64,000 nt of DNA from Tenrec ecaudatus. Taxonomy: Eukaryota; Chordata; Mammalia; Afrosoricida; Tenrecidae. Positions 47,822 through 60,384 of the stretch are shown in pieces. Positions within the stretch are counted from its first letter, which is position 1, and each line of letters begins with the position of its first letter. Made by a program: the position numbers and the translations under genes. Location of the stretch: contig NC_134538.1 in NCBI RefSeq assembly GCF_050624435.1, positions 129,500,937-129,564,936 of the forward strand, given 5' to 3'. The notes below the pieces were generated by a model. That model was not told where the DNA came from. It saw only the letters and a program-made list of their open reading frames with translations, and made no database searches.

Positions 47822-48465
47822 ACAGTGAATGGGGGGGAGTGCAGAGTGGAGACCCACAGCCCGTTTGTTGGCCATTGGAGATCCCCTTGAAGAGGGGTCT
47901 AGGGGAGGAGACAAGCCAGTCAAGGTGCGATATAGCAACGATGAAAAATACAGCTTAACTCTAGTTCCCAAATGCTTCCTACCCACCCCCCAATATCATG
48001 ATCAAAATTCTACCTTGCAAGTCTGGCTAGACCAGAGGATGTACACTGGTGCAGATAGGAACTGGAAACACAGGTAATCCAGGGCGGATGATACCTTCAT
48101 GGCCAGCAGTGTGAGGGGCGATACTGGGAGGGTTGAGGGAGGGTAGGTTGGAAAGAGGGAACCGATTACAAGGATCTACATGTGACCTCCTCCCTGGGGG
48201 ATGGATAACAGAAAAGTGGGTGAAGGGAGATGTCAGACACGGCAAGATATGATAAAAATAATTTATAAATTATAAAGCGTTCATGAGAGAGGGAAAAGTA
48301 GGGAGGGAGGAGAAAATGAGGACCTGATGCCAAGGGTTTAGGTGGAGAGCAAATGTTTTGAGAACGATGAGGGCAATCAATGTACAGATGTGCTTTACAC
48401 AATTGATGCATGTATGGATTGTGATGAGTTGTATGAACCTGTAATAAAATGATTTTTTTAAAAAG
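47822..48465 (+). mobile_element. Short L1 3' UTR element, copy 1
   Basis: About 640 bp corresponding to the last part of the L1 3' UTR (25480-26092 of the large copy), ending with AATAAA at 48443 and an A-rich tail. The 5' edge begins with 'agtgaatg' followed by a G-run, exactly as in the minus-strand copy at 52716. The two short copies look more like each other than like the large L1 ('gcagagtggagaccca' in both). Confidence 0.8.
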
Positions 48466-48509
48466 GAACTAGAATTCTCACATATTACAAATGGAATTCG
48501 CCAATACAA

Positions 48510-49155
48510 TTTTTAAGGGAGATCAAAGCACTTGCTGGTAAGCTCAAGTATGGACCACAGCTCAGTATTCAGAAGATCCGTATCCTCACAGCTGGACCGA
48601 TAGGTAGCAGATGCTAAATGGAGAAAGGGTGAAGTTGTCCAGGATTACATCAATGTTCATGGAAACAGCAGTCAAGAAATCAAACCACTCATGTCACTGG
48701 GTTAGTCTGCTGTACAAGCCCTCTTTAGAGTATTGAAAAGCAAAGAAGTTACTGTGAGGACTAAGGTGCACCTGTCTCACACCGTGGTATTTTCGATGGC
48801 CTCAAATGCATGTGAAAATCAGACATTTCATAAGGAAGACCAAAGAATAATTGATGCATTTTAATTATGTTGGTGAAGAATACTGCAAGTATCATGGATG
48901 GCCAGAAGAACAAATAAGTCTGTCTTGGAAGGAGTACTCCTTGGAGACAAGGATGAGAGGCTTGGTTTTGCATACTGTGGAGCTGTTGTCAGGAGAGACC
49001 AGTCCCTGCCAGAGGACGTGGTGCTTGGTAAAGCAGAGGAGCAGTGAAAACGAGGAGGGCCCAAGAGATGGATTGACCCCATTGTTGCAGCACTGGTCTG
49101 ACATGTCGGGACAATTGTGAGGGCTGTTTTGTTCTAATTCTGTATAGGGTTGTTA
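48510..49155 (+). mobile_element. RTE (BovB-type) 3' part
   Basis: Starts in the RT region ('acttgctggtaagctcaag'), with 'acagcagtcaagaaatcaaacc', 'aaggtgcacctgtctcac', 'agtctgtcttggaaggag' and 'ggagagaccagtccctg' following in family order. The 3' end is near 'gtatagggttgttacatt'. Dead, with an 89-codon remnant frame at 48851. Confidence 0.9.
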
Positions 49156-50735
49156 CATTTAAATTTTTATTTAAATTGTCTTCCATTTTGACATTTAACC
49201 TTGGTCTCATCATGCTAGAAATGAATAGTCTTTATTTTTTTCTTGAGACTATTTTGTTTATATTTTCATTGGTGGGGGTGGAGGTAACGTAGTGTGCTAA
49301 TATCAAAAACCATTTATCCTCGACCTCAGAATAAAGATATAGCCAAGGAAGGCAGTCATAGCTTGAACAATTTACAATATAGCTTTAGCTTTTGTCTGTT
49401 TCTCATAGCCCGCTTCAGTTTATTCTTACAGAAGATTATTGATTTGGGTCAGGTCGTTCAGCTTAACATAGAGTGCATGCACCCTTCTGTCTTCAACAAT
49501 AACATAATAACAATGACAATTAAGATGTTTAATCATTATACATGTAGCCAGTTGCTTCCCTAAGAGCCAAATAGTACATTTGAAAACAAAGATATTTTTA
49601 AGCACATAGAGACTCTTGAGCAGAAATTCTTTACTAGAGAGTTGTGGGTTATGACATCATATAGTTAGGGAAACGGGAAGTCTCTAAAAAGCCTCTCACA
49701 GGATTGCTTCAGAGAATTCCTTTGTTAGATTCTTTATGTGCTTGCCATTTGATTGAAATAACCCAAACCTTGTTATTTTAATTTGTGGGATGAGGAACAA
49801 ACTCTCCTTTGCCCTTATTATTCTCAAGTCAATTTTGGAATCGACTCGATGGTAGTGGTCTTGCTTTTGCGTTGAGGTTTATGGTGATGGATCACACATT
49901 GTCCTGATTATAGAGTGCTAGCACACTAACTCTGGGATAAGGAAAACAGACAGACAAAGGAATCAATACATATGCAATCCCAAATCAGGGTGCTGGTATA
50001 GTAGGCATTTAGTGCCATGCATTCTTTTTCTTATTTAGCGTCTGAGCACCCTTTCACAGTTTGAAAAATGTGCGTAAGTCTTATTGGAGAGTAATTTTCT
50101 CAGTCAGATTAAACTACCCTGGTCTTAAATCTGGAAAGTGCAAAGTAGTCTGATTCATTTCAGAAGTAGATGATCTATTGCCAACAACAGTCTCCAGATC
50201 AGGGACAAAAAGAGTGTGAATGACATCAATGTGCTAGGTAGTTGGTGGTGGGGTGCTGAAACTGAAGTCATTCGGCCCTGTCTCCCATTTTCTTAGCCTG
50301 ATAAATCTTTTCCCTTTGTGTCCATTTTGGATAGGATTCCAGACACTTCGTTGTGTGTTCTGCTTATGTTACCAAGAATCTGTTTCTTACTCGTGTATAT
50401 AAATACACTATAACAAATATAACAACATCCTTTTATAGAGACTAATGAACGGGGGTTGCTATCGATGCAGCTGAAAGAGACTGCATATCTGAGACAACAA
50501 CATGTAAGTTCAGACTTGAAGAAGAAGCACTAGCAATCAACTGAGTGCAAGGCTGCTGGCAGGTCGAAGGATGTGCTGAGGATCTAAGGCAGGAAAGCAT
50601 TGATTGCGATGTAAGAACTTTCTATGTTGGCGAAGGTGGACATAGTCAGAGGCAAATAGTAAGTTAGAGAAAAAGACTGGAGTTTCATCAGACTTAACCA
50701 GAAGCCAAATGAAGCCGGGTCATTTGAAGGATAGA
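49156..50735. other. Unassigned intergenic sequence
   Basis: No gene supported. Holds the second copy of the unclassified repeat at 49617-49705. Confidence 0.5.
49617..49705. repeat. Unclassified dispersed repeat, copy 2
   Basis: See 47138-47228. The flanks outside about 90 bases do not match, so the pair looks like two insertions or conserved cores of an old family and not a recent segmental duplication. Confidence 0.6.
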
Positions 50736-50737
50736 GG

Positions 50738-51960
50738 TGTTGTTGTTGTTGTTGTTAGGGGTCATCCAGTCAACTCTGCCACAAACAGAACACAATAATG
50801 CATGGTCCTATGCCATCTTCACAATTGCTCCGACGCCTGAGCTCACGGATGCAGCTGTGTCAATCGTTTCACTGAGGACCTCCTTGTTTACACCGCCCTC
50901 CCGCTTTACCAACATGCTTACCTTCTCTAGGGACTGATCTCTCCTGACAGAGCTGACGTCTTGCCATCCTTGCCTCTAAGGAGCACTCTGGCCTTACTTC
51001 TTCCCAGACAGATAAGTTTGTCCTGGGTTACTTATAATATTCTAGTCCAGCACCACCATTTACATGCCTCGGTTCTTGCAGTCTTTCTTTTCTAGGGTCC
51101 AATTCTCACATGCACACGAGGCAATGGAGAATACCATGGTTTGGGGTCATGTGCACTGTAGTCCCCAAAGTCACATCCTTGCGCTTTAATACTCTAAAGA
51201 GGTCAGGTGCAGTACATTTACCTAATGCAGGGCGTCTTTTCATCTCTTTACTGCTGTTTCCATGAGGACTGATTATGGATCTAGCAAGATAAAATTCATG
51301 ACAACTTTGGACTTTCCTCCATTTATCACGATGTTGTCTTCTGGTCCAGTTGGGAGGAATTTGCTCGTCGCTACATGGAATCAGAATCCACACTGAAGGC
51401 TGCAGTGTGTGAGCTTCATCGGCAAGTGCTTCAATTGCTCTTCATTTTGAGCAAGCAAAGCTATGTCATCTGCATACTGCAGCTTGTTAATAAGCCTTTA
51501 ATCCTAATGCCACATTTTCTTAACACAACCCAATTGCTCTGACAATTTGATCAGCATACAGATTGAAAAAATAAGGTGAGAAGATACAACCCTGACACAC
51601 CCCTTTTTGATTTTAAACCGTGCACTATCCCCTTGTGCTGTTTGCACAACTGCCTCTTGATCCATGCACAAATCCCAAAGGAGTACAATGGAGTGTTTTG
51701 GAATTTCCATTCTTCTCAAGGTGTGTCCACAGTTTACTGTGCTCCACACAATTGAATGCCTTTATCTAGTCAAGGAAACAAAAGTAAACATCTTTCTGGC
51801 ATGCTTTGCTTTGAGCCAAGATCCATGTAACACGAGCAGTGGTATCCCTGGTTCCACATCTTCTTCTGAATCGGTTCTGAACTTCTGGCAGCTCTCTGTC
51901 GATGTACTGCCGCAGCCACTGTTGTATAATCTTAAGCAGAATTAAACTGCGATGCAGCAC
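50738..51960 (-). mobile_element. RTE (BovB-type) 3' third
   Basis: The complement of the (CAA)n tail lies at 50738-50757; the element then runs on the minus strand back to the RT domain. RT words include WLRQYIDRELPEVQNRFRRR near 51900 and RRMEIPKHSIVLLWDLCMDQ near 51700, in two frames separated by a shift. The 5' truncation is at about 51960. Codon-level similarity is still clear, making this one of the better-preserved copies. Confidence 0.9.
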
Positions 51961-52074
51961 AATAGCACTAATAAATGCTATTCTAAAACAATGGGATACT
52001 TTTGAAATATTCAGTGGGGGAGTAAAATGTTCTCATTTGAATATTTTGTGTTTTTTATATTATTCTTATTTATT

Positions 52075-52716
52075 TAAACATTTTATTAGGGGCTCATACA
52101 ACTCTTATGGCAATCCATACATATACATACATCAATTGTATAAAGAACATCTGTACATTCTTTGCCCTAATCATTTTCAAAGCATTTGCTCTCCACTTAA
52201 GCCCTTTGCATCATGTCCTCTTTTTTCCCCCTCCCTCCCCACTCCCACCCTCTCATGAGCCCTTCATAATTTATAAATTATTATTTTGTCATATCTTGCC
52301 CTATCTGGCATCTCTCTTCACCCCTTCTCTGTTGTCCATCATCTAGGGAAGAAGTCACATGTAGATCCTTGTAATCGGTTCCCTCTTTCCAACCCACTCA
52401 CCCTCTAGCCTCCCAGTATCATCCCTCACACCCCTGGTCCTGAAGATATCATCCACCCTGGATTCCCTGTGCTTCCAGCTCCTATATGCACCAGTGTACA
52501 ACCTCTGCCCTATCCAGTCTTGCAAGGTAGAATTCGGTTCATGGTAGTTGGGGGAAGGAAGCATCCAGGATCTGGGGGAAAGCTGTATTCTTCATCGGTA
52601 CTACCTCACACCCTGACTGACCCATCTCCTCTCCTAAACCCCTCTATGAGGGGATCTCCAGGGGCCGACAAATGGGCTTTGGGTCTCCACTCTGCACTTC
52701 CCCCTTCATTCACTAT
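52075..52716 (-). mobile_element. Short L1 3' UTR element, copy 2
   Basis: On the minus strand, from 'agtgaatgaaggggg' (52716) to the complement of a polyadenylation signal at about 52090. It is nearly collinear with 47822-48465. Plus-strand frames across it (up to 98 codons) are antisense shadows. Confidence 0.8.
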
Positions 52717-52769
52717 TTTGAATGGCCACTTAGTCTTTTCCATAGAGAATAGAGTCGAAGGATAACTCC

Positions 52770-53448
52770 AGGAAGAGGGAGATCATGTCGGAGGCTGACT
52801 TCAGATGATAATGATGGAAAATAGAGACAAAGGGCATATCTGTGTATTTTTTATTAGTTCCACTTTATATCTGAAGTATAAGAGTGAGTGGGGAAAGGGG
52901 AAAGCTATAATGAAAAGATAAATCAATAACACTTTAGAAATATTACAAAGGGAGGAGCAAAAAGGAGATTAAACACATGAGTTTCCAAGAAGCAACCCAA
53001 ACGGAAGGCCTAGCAATTTAGAAGTGGTGGTCACAGTTACTGTGAAAGCATAGGAAAGCATGGGACAGGGAGACCCCGAAGAGAGAGGGAAAGAGGAAGA
53101 TTTTACACATTAATGGTGCCTAGTAAATTTTTTTAAATGTTAACTTTGTTATATGCAGCACAGTTTACTTCAGTATTTAGCTTTTACAGAGCTAATCTGC
53201 CTTTTTTGATAAATGTCATCTTTGAAGATATATTTATAAAAATACAATGTAATAAAATCTTTATTGTTCAAAGAGTCAAGATGTGCCCAGGCACAATGTT
53301 GATCCCACTTAATCTTCAAAACAATTGTCATACAATTTCTCCTTGTCCCTCCAATTTCTCATTGATGCAGCCTAGCTACCAAGAGTAAGTAATTACCAAG
53401 TTCCCACCACTAGTTTGTGGAGGCTGATCCAGGAGTCCTTCTGCTAAA

Positions 53449-53494
<46 letters not shown>

Positions 53495-56485
53495 GTACAC
53501 TTCTTGGTTCTTTTTAAAGGTAGGATAGACATGTTACATATAATAACTGCTCCCTACAATAACTGTTAAATACATGATCACATTGATCATTTTATTGATG
53601 ACCTTTCACTAAAGAGGGGGTATAAAATTAAATGTTTAGTGCTTTAACATACTTTCAAATGTCTCCCCTGTCCATCATTATTTATTTTACCCTCCCACTT
53701 TATTATTAAATTGATTTAAATATAATGTATAATAATTTGTCATTAAAGATCAACACAAATTCATCGAAATTGCATCTAATCCACTCAACAAAAATTCTTT
53801 TTATGACCTTGCTGAAATCTATTTCATACTCTTTTATTTCCTATTGTATTTTATAATTTTGAGCTGTTACAGAGTTCATTGCCTATTCATAAGTTTATGT
53901 ATTTTTGTTATTAGAGTCTTTATATGGAAAGTATTAGTTTTTCATGCTTCATCCTTCCCTTTTGTAAAAATAAAATAATTTTTCCATTGCTGTAATTTAC
54001 CCATTTTTTCTGTGACCTTGGGTAGTTGACATTAAAAGCCTATTGATGTGGCACTTTCAGATACTAAGTGTCATCACGTCATCGCCTCTCTATACCCTTC
54101 AGTTAGTCAAAGACTGTCCCTCACAGCCTAAAATTTTCCCTCCCCTAAAAGTGTGAAGGAGCTCAAGTAATGTTTGCTTAAGGCATTGCCTCTTAAATCA
54201 TTTGCGTAGCAAGAGGATTATAAAGATTAAGTAAAACAACACAAACATAAACTTTGTTGTAATGTTGGCAACACTAGCTTTTCAGTAAATAGCAGATATT
54301 AAATTTGTTAATATTCTTGTCTGTGAATATATATAAATGACTTTATCTACAAATATCTTATTTTCTTATATTTTTCTAGATCATAATTTTCTATCTTTCA
54401 CCAAATCCTAACTATTGTGTTAATGGCCTTTTCATAAGTTGCTTTTATTTAAAAGGTTCCAGTGGGCAGAACACTTTCTTCTCGACTGTATCTCTATCTG
54501 TATCACTAAGTAAAATTTGATGTGAGACATCTCTGTCTTATGCTGTTTTACACTTAAATGTTGAAAACTCAATCAGCATACCCAAAACAATTCTTCACCA
54601 GTGAGATCATTTTCTCTTTCTTCTTACGGGACATGCTATCACTTAAGATACCATTCCATTCTATAATATATTCAAGGTTCTAAATATGAGGATTTTTCTA
54701 TAACTTGAAGATTGGGTGAAATGCTGAGAGTCGTGCTTGAGAACCTACAAGCATTGTGCTTTGGATTCACTGCAGCCCGCCAAGCACGTGGTGGGGTCCT
54801 TGGAACCTAACCATCAAATCCTCTGGTGCTTGGGGAGACATTGAGAAAATAGCTTTTTGTTTGAGCTTGAAGAGCAGCCGAAGATATTTGCAGAATTAAA
54901 AAAGGATCAGAAGAGATGCAAATAATGGAAGGGTAGACGAGAAAGCTAACTTTCAAAATCTACGAAGTGCCAGCTGCAGAGTCAGAGGATTATTGGCAAA
55001 TATTTTGCCTTAATAGCCCAAGACTGGATGGAGCCCCATGTGCGCAGGGACTGTTTCAGAAAACAAAAACAAAAATGCGGCACCTTCTCCTTTTGCCCTA
55101 GACTCAGGATATATATAACAGGTGCTGGTAAACATTATCTTCTAGCTCATGACTTTTAACACCTCCTACATTCACTAAAGATTTGCATGTTCCATGCCAC
55201 ATCCTCCTCTCTCTTCCAAGCTTACCAGTTGGGTACACAGCATTAGCTCAATAAATAATAATTATTAAACAAAAGACACTCAGGAAAATATTTCATGTCT
55301 ACTTAAAGACACTTGTGAACCTTAGGTCCTAAAAGATTTCTGTAAATATTAAATATCACAAACATACCTGAATAAACAGGCCTTGTTCTATTGTGCTGAG
55401 CACCTGATCTTTCTATCTTTTACTGTTTTCACATGTAGTCAAAGTGTGAATTTGGCAGCCCTCCTGACTTGTAGAGAGCTTCAAAAGGAGGTCACAGGCC
55501 GACAGGTGCTGTGCTACCTACCTCTGCTCCTTAAGCCCACCACTCAAATTCTGTACTGCTATGCCTTTGGTTGCGTAGATTTTTACCCTTCCACTGACAC
55601 CTAGATTTCTCGATTCATCCCAGACACTACTGTTTTGTCATAATGTCTATATGTATATATCTACATACACACACAGTTTAAATCAAAATGTGTTATTACT
55701 GGGATTTCAGTTTACACATACTCGGGTTTATTTCAGATAGAATGTTTTATCCAATCAGCACATGACTGCCGACAAGTTCTCTCAGTAATAATGTACTTGG
55801 TTTGTCTAGTTAGTGTGGCTTCATTTAAAAAAAAAATGACCCAATAAATACAGAGGCTTGCAGGAAGATTTACAATGGGAAATCTGGATACATTTTCTCC
55901 AAGGATACAGGATAATCCTGAGGGCTATGGAGATTTCTATGATGAACTTTTAAGAAAATGTAAACTGGAAATGATAAATAATAATACTAATAAAGGAAAG
56001 CTGTACAAAATAATTTGTTTCCACCAAGACAGTGCACTTGCACACTCTTAAGTGTAGGGGGTGTTGCTGTGCTATGAGAATTTTGTTGGCAAACCTTACC
56101 CCATATTCTCTAAAGTACGAAATTTGCCTCGTCAGGCCCATAATATTGTCCAATCTCAATAGAAATGTAAAAGGAACATGACTTGAGTCCCTTGAGGATG
56201 CTCAACCTCATGTTTTGATGTGTTGTAAACTGAACAGAGTGGACTTCTTTGGGGAAGGATAGGAGAATGAAAACACTACTTCCAGAAACGTATAGACCTC
56301 GATTGAAGATAGGCTGAGAAATAATCGCATGCCATTTTCATATTTTTGTTGAATAACAGTCTCTGTGCTTTTATAGTAATAATTTTTACTTACCCTCCTG
56401 TGTATGTGTGTGTTCAAAAGCTTTTTGGAAAAAATATATAGTTCACAGATAGAATATATATATTTATATATACATACATGTATAC
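52770..56485. other. Long unassigned intergenic stretch
   Basis: About 3.7 kb without a supported gene or named transposon; mostly AT-rich. Includes the (AC)n tract at 53451-53491. A GC-richer patch at 54720-55080 shows no coding frame. Confidence 0.5.
53451..53491. repeat. (AC)n microsatellite
   Basis: About 20 uninterrupted AC units. Confidence 0.95.
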
Positions 56486-56488
56486 ATT

Positions 56489-56700
56489 TGTTGTTGTGTG
56501 CTGATGATTACAATTCATAGGGACCTGAAGTCACAGAGTAGAAACGCCTCATACATTTTTCTTGGGGTGCTTTGGGAAGAATTTATGGAAGATGATTGGA
56601 AGGTCATCCTCTTACAGATCCAGGGCTCAAAAGGCCAACCTTTGGTTCGTCAAATACTTGGCAGAGAGACTAGCTATTGTATCACCAACGCTCCTCGATA
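56489..56700 (-). mobile_element. AfroSINE
   Basis: Plus-strand text 'ttgttgttgtgtgctgatg', 'acaattcatagggacctga' and 'aggccaacctttggttcgtc' is the complement of an AfroSINE. It is diverged but collinear from 3' core to box B region. Confidence 0.7.
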
Positions 56701-56739
56701 CAGCCGTCTGCTGTTCTTGCTGAAGTGAGACCTGCTGGG

Positions 56740-57030
56740 GCAATTCCAACTCAAAGCCACCTCGTTGTGATAGACTGAAGACAGATTACCAAATGGTTCT
56801 CTCTCAGAACCACAAGGTGTTTTCAGAACCACAAGGTGAACCACGTGCCGTTCACCATTTGGGCCAGCATGGCTCCTGTATGTTTCCTACTGTTGTTTGC
56901 CAATGAGTCAATTCTAGTGCAAAGCACAAAGAATAATGGTCACGTAGGGTCTTCTAGACAGGAACGTTTATGGAAGTAGATTTCCATGTCTTTTTCTGGG
57001 GATCTGCTCCATGGACAACCATCATAGGGG
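56740..57030 (-). mobile_element. AfroSINE fragments
   Basis: The text 'ttgccaatgagtcaattctag' through 'agtagatttccatgtctttttc' to 'gatctgctcc' (56897-57010) is an antisense AfroSINE 3' two-thirds. A further 3'-core-like piece, 'caattccaactcaaagcc', lies at 56741. A short direct duplication, 'cagaaccacaaggtg', sits between them at 56806 and 56824. Confidence 0.6.
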
Positions 57031-57052
57031 CTTTTATGGACACACAAAAATG

Positions 57053-57123
57053 AAAGGCTTCAAAAAGTTGGTAGAATAAAACCTTTCACTTTTAATCTAT
57101 AGTACACTAACTTTTTGAAACCC
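57053..57123. mobile_element. Palindromic MITE-like element
   Basis: About 70 bp with inverted ends: 'gcttcaaaaagttggta' at 57057 and the complement of 'ggtttcaaaaagttagtgta' at 57103-57122. The arrangement resembles short mariner-derived MITEs in mammals. No clear TA duplication was found, so the class is tentative. Confidence 0.4.
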
Positions 57124-57714
57124 ATATACTTATATTTCCCATCACTTGCTGCTGAATTAATTCCAAGTCTTAACAATCCCCTATGTGTCAAGTAGAACTG
57201 TGCTGTTTAGGGTATCAATGGTTGAAGTAAACCACCAGGTCATTTCTTACTAATTTTTCTTACTATGTTTCTGTTTGCTAAAGTTCTTTATAGAACTAAA
57301 TGTTCTGACTCTTTTTTTTTTGCATTGTCACCTAATCTAGGTGGGATTTTTCAAGTTTCCCATCATGCTGTTTTTAATCGTATGTCTCATAGATTTTATT
57401 AGTCACTGCTTTCTCTTATATCTCTCATCACTTGACTATTTCTTTTATATAGCCAGTCAGTTGGGTATTTCTCATCATAGTCTTTTATGGGTAGCTTATT
57501 TTTGTATGACTTCTTCATCTTAGTTCCTAAGGTATGTGTTTTCATTACTTATGTGTAGCTGGAAATTTTATTATGAGAAATGTTTTGACTCAATCTTCTC
57601 TTAAGAGTGTGCTTTAAGTTTTATTTGTTCTGTTAGTCTGACCTTTTAAGAAATGAGCATATAGAAGCAACATTTGCGATATTTCATGTTCTTACAGAAA
57701 TTTGCTATCCTATG
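57124..57714. other. Unassigned sequence
   Basis: T-rich. No supported feature. Confidence 0.5.
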
Positions 57715-57800
57715 CACCAGCTGACGGGGGCAGTTCTACCCTTCGGGCAGGGTTGCTATGAGCTGGCATTGACTCAGTGGCAGTAAGTGGGGTGGTTTGG
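57715..57800 (+). mobile_element. AfroSINE 3' fragment
   Basis: 'gggggcagttctaccctt' followed by 'agggttgctatgagctggca' and 'ttgactcagtggcagtaag' is the AfroSINE 3' core; the tRNA-like head is missing. Confidence 0.75.
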
Positions 57801-58084
57801 GGTTAACCAGGATGGATGAACTAGTTTTGGCCAATGGGTTAAAGCTTTTATGAGCCGAAGCTCTATTGCCCATGCTCACATCTACATCACTAAAATGTTA
57901 GAAGCGCCGCTGGCCAGTTTTCTCTGAGAACACATTCAGAGTGCCCCAACAACGCACTATAATCCTATAACAAGAGCAGCAAGAAAATCATTGTTGTGCT
58001 ATGCCACTGAGATGTGGATGCCAAAGAAGAGCCCGAGTGAACACTCTAACTAAAATCACCCCATGGCAATAGCGAGCCCTAAAC

Positions 58085-58282
58085 AAGGGTGACACACTGG
58101 GGGAAACATTAGACTGCTGACAAAAAGGTTAGTTCTTTCAAACTACCAGATGCTCTGGAGGAGAAAGATGAGGTTCTCTATTCCCATAAAGATTTGTAAT
58201 CTTGGAAACCCCAAGGGCAGCTATCCTCTGTCCCATCAGGTCATTTTGAGTCAAAAATAACCCAATTGCCCTGAGTGGCAGT
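58085..58282 (+). mobile_element. AfroSINE (plus arm of an inverted pair)
   Basis: Runs from 'gtgacacactgggggaaac' through 'agttctttcaaactaccag', 'gaggagaaagatgaggttc' (long-type middle segment) to 'gtcattttgagtcaaaaat'. Near full length. Confidence 0.75.
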
Positions 58283-58291
58283 GAGTCTGGT

Positions 58292-58492
58292 GACATTTCA
58301 TCACTGCCCTGGAGTCAGTGCTGATGCCCAGCAATCCTATGATCCACGTAGAACTGCACTGTGGCTTTTTGACTGTAACTCTCTATGGGAGCGGAAAGCC
58401 TTTCTCCTGTGGAGCCGCCCGCGATTTGCAACTGATGACCTTGTGATTAGCAGCCAAGGAGGAACCAGTACTCCACCAGGGCTCTTGTCATA
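58292..58492 (-). mobile_element. AfroSINE (minus arm of an inverted pair)
   Basis: Reverse-oriented full-length copy; the complement of its 5' end, 'ccaccagggctc', is at 58478. Box B antisense lies at 'gcgatttgcaactgatgacc'. Its 3' end faces the preceding plus copy only about 10 bases away. Confidence 0.75.
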
Positions 58493-59187
58493 TTTCATAG
58501 ATAAGGAAATATGCTCAGAAAGTCCACTTCCTAGACATCAGTCTGCGCATCTATAAAATGAGACCTATGCAATATTAGAGAGATAGCAACTCTAATTACA
58601 TAACACTGCTTTTATATAGTGATCTAATCAGTGCTTTATTAATATTATTATTAATATCATTGCTATAATTCCCCATACTCACTACTTTCTTCTCAAAAAA
58701 CAAGAAGAATCTCTTACTTTGGACTAATCAGTAAATACAAAATTATTTTCTTGTAGAATTTTATGCCATTTCTAAATATATGTATACATACATATTGTAT
58801 TCTGCCACTCTCTCTCATCTTTCTCTCTCTCTGGGAGAATTAAACACTATATGTGTATTTGCATACCCTCCCACTAAAGTTACATGCTGGACAAAATTAA
58901 AAAGAGTATGTACCATTCAATATATTGTTCAATTCTTATACCATTTTTCTCTTAAATTAACTGTACTTAAATGATTTTCCTTCTTGATTTAGGCTTATTT
59001 ATTATTTTTTGGTCGTTTTAAAATTAATACTAATTCCATAATTCTTTAATATTCATCATTTTTCTTTAATAAAGCCTGATAAAATGCTTCTCTTTTATGT
59101 TCTATGTTCTTCCCTTAATAATTTTTATTTTATAAACTTGTACCGTGCCAATGTTCTGCTTAATTTTACTGTGTGTTCCCCTCACTC
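58493..59187. other. Unassigned sequence
   Basis: AT-rich. No supported feature. Confidence 0.5.
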
Positions 59188-59385
59188 TAGGAGGCCTGGT
59201 GGTGTAGAGGTTATGTGCTGGATGCTCATCGCAAGGTGACCAGTTTGAAACCATCAACAGCTCCAGGAAAGAGAAGGGCCTTTCTGCTCCCATAAAGAGT
59301 CATAGTTTCAGAAACAATGGCAGTTCTACTCTGCTCTATATGTTACTATGCATCCATATTAACTCAACAGGAGTGAATTTGTTGT
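59188..59385 (+). mobile_element. AfroSINE, full length
   Basis: 'ggaggcctggtggtgtag' (5'), then a 'gaccagtttgaaacc' box B region, a 'ctcccataaagagtcatag' middle segment and an 'aactcaacaggagtgaattt' 3' core. The middle segment marks the longer AfroSINE type. Confidence 0.85.
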
Positions 59386-60380
59386 GTACACGCACATACA
59401 CACAATTTTTTAATTCTCTTCACTAAAGTAAGGGCACAGGATAAAGTATTACTTTATCCCCAGTTAAGAACATGGCCTAACATATAGGAAGAAGGAACTG
59501 ACTATTGGTTGGAAACATATATAAGTAAATTTAAACACTGAAATATTTTCAGTGTTATAGCTATGTCCAATGGCATGTAAATGAAGAGCTCTCCTCTCAG
59601 TGCTTTTAATTTACTTTAAAATATAAGTTTTTGCCCCATCTGATTTCCCTTCTTGTTTTATTATTCTCTCATCTTAGACTCAAGATTGAAATGAAAGTAC
59701 TATTTCTTAACATTTAGAAGTTAAATATTTTACTGCTATTTGATTTTTGTTTATATATTTAACAAATTATGAAAAATCAGTCTATTAGGTTTTTACTTTC
59801 TACATTTTCTCAAGATTTACTTTGTAACCATTTATGTCCTATGCATTTTAGGAATTTTTCACAGATATATTGAAATGATATGTATTCTTTCTGTAAAAAT
59901 GTAACCCCTTCTATATATACACAATTATGTGATATGTAATACATACATTATATGTATAATTTATCTATCTGCTGAAGTTTATTTCTATTTATTTATTGAA
60001 AGTTATTCTATTTTTTTAACCTAGAGACTAACAATTTCTTAAACATTTTTTCAGAATCTTCCACATTTCAATGTTGAGATTTACGTTGCAATTTCAAATC
60101 CTCCTTATTTTATAATATTCTATTTCCTAAAGTACATAAATACATGAAAATAATCTCTAGTACATACCTATTGTCTGTCATCATTTCATTGTGTGTGTAT
60201 TTTTACTGTTCAGTGCTTATGTCTTAAAAATGCATCTTCTATGTAATTAAAGATTTTGAATTTTGGGGGGTTAATTTTATCATTTTTTAAATATTTGCTG
60301 ATCTATCCTATTATTTCCCAACTTTTCTTATCTCTTTGTTGTTCATTTATAATAAACACTTTTAAACAAAACATGTTGCA
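59386..60380. other. Unassigned AT-rich sequence
   Basis: No gene or recognised repeat. Confidence 0.5.
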
Positions 60381-60384
60381 CAGA

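Noticed and set aside
47822-52716. Large palindromic duplication, from the mirrored order L1(+), RTE(+), RTE(-), L1(-)
   Set aside because: The RTE copies are truncated at different points, spacings differ and the intervening sequences do not match, so the mirrored order looks coincidental.
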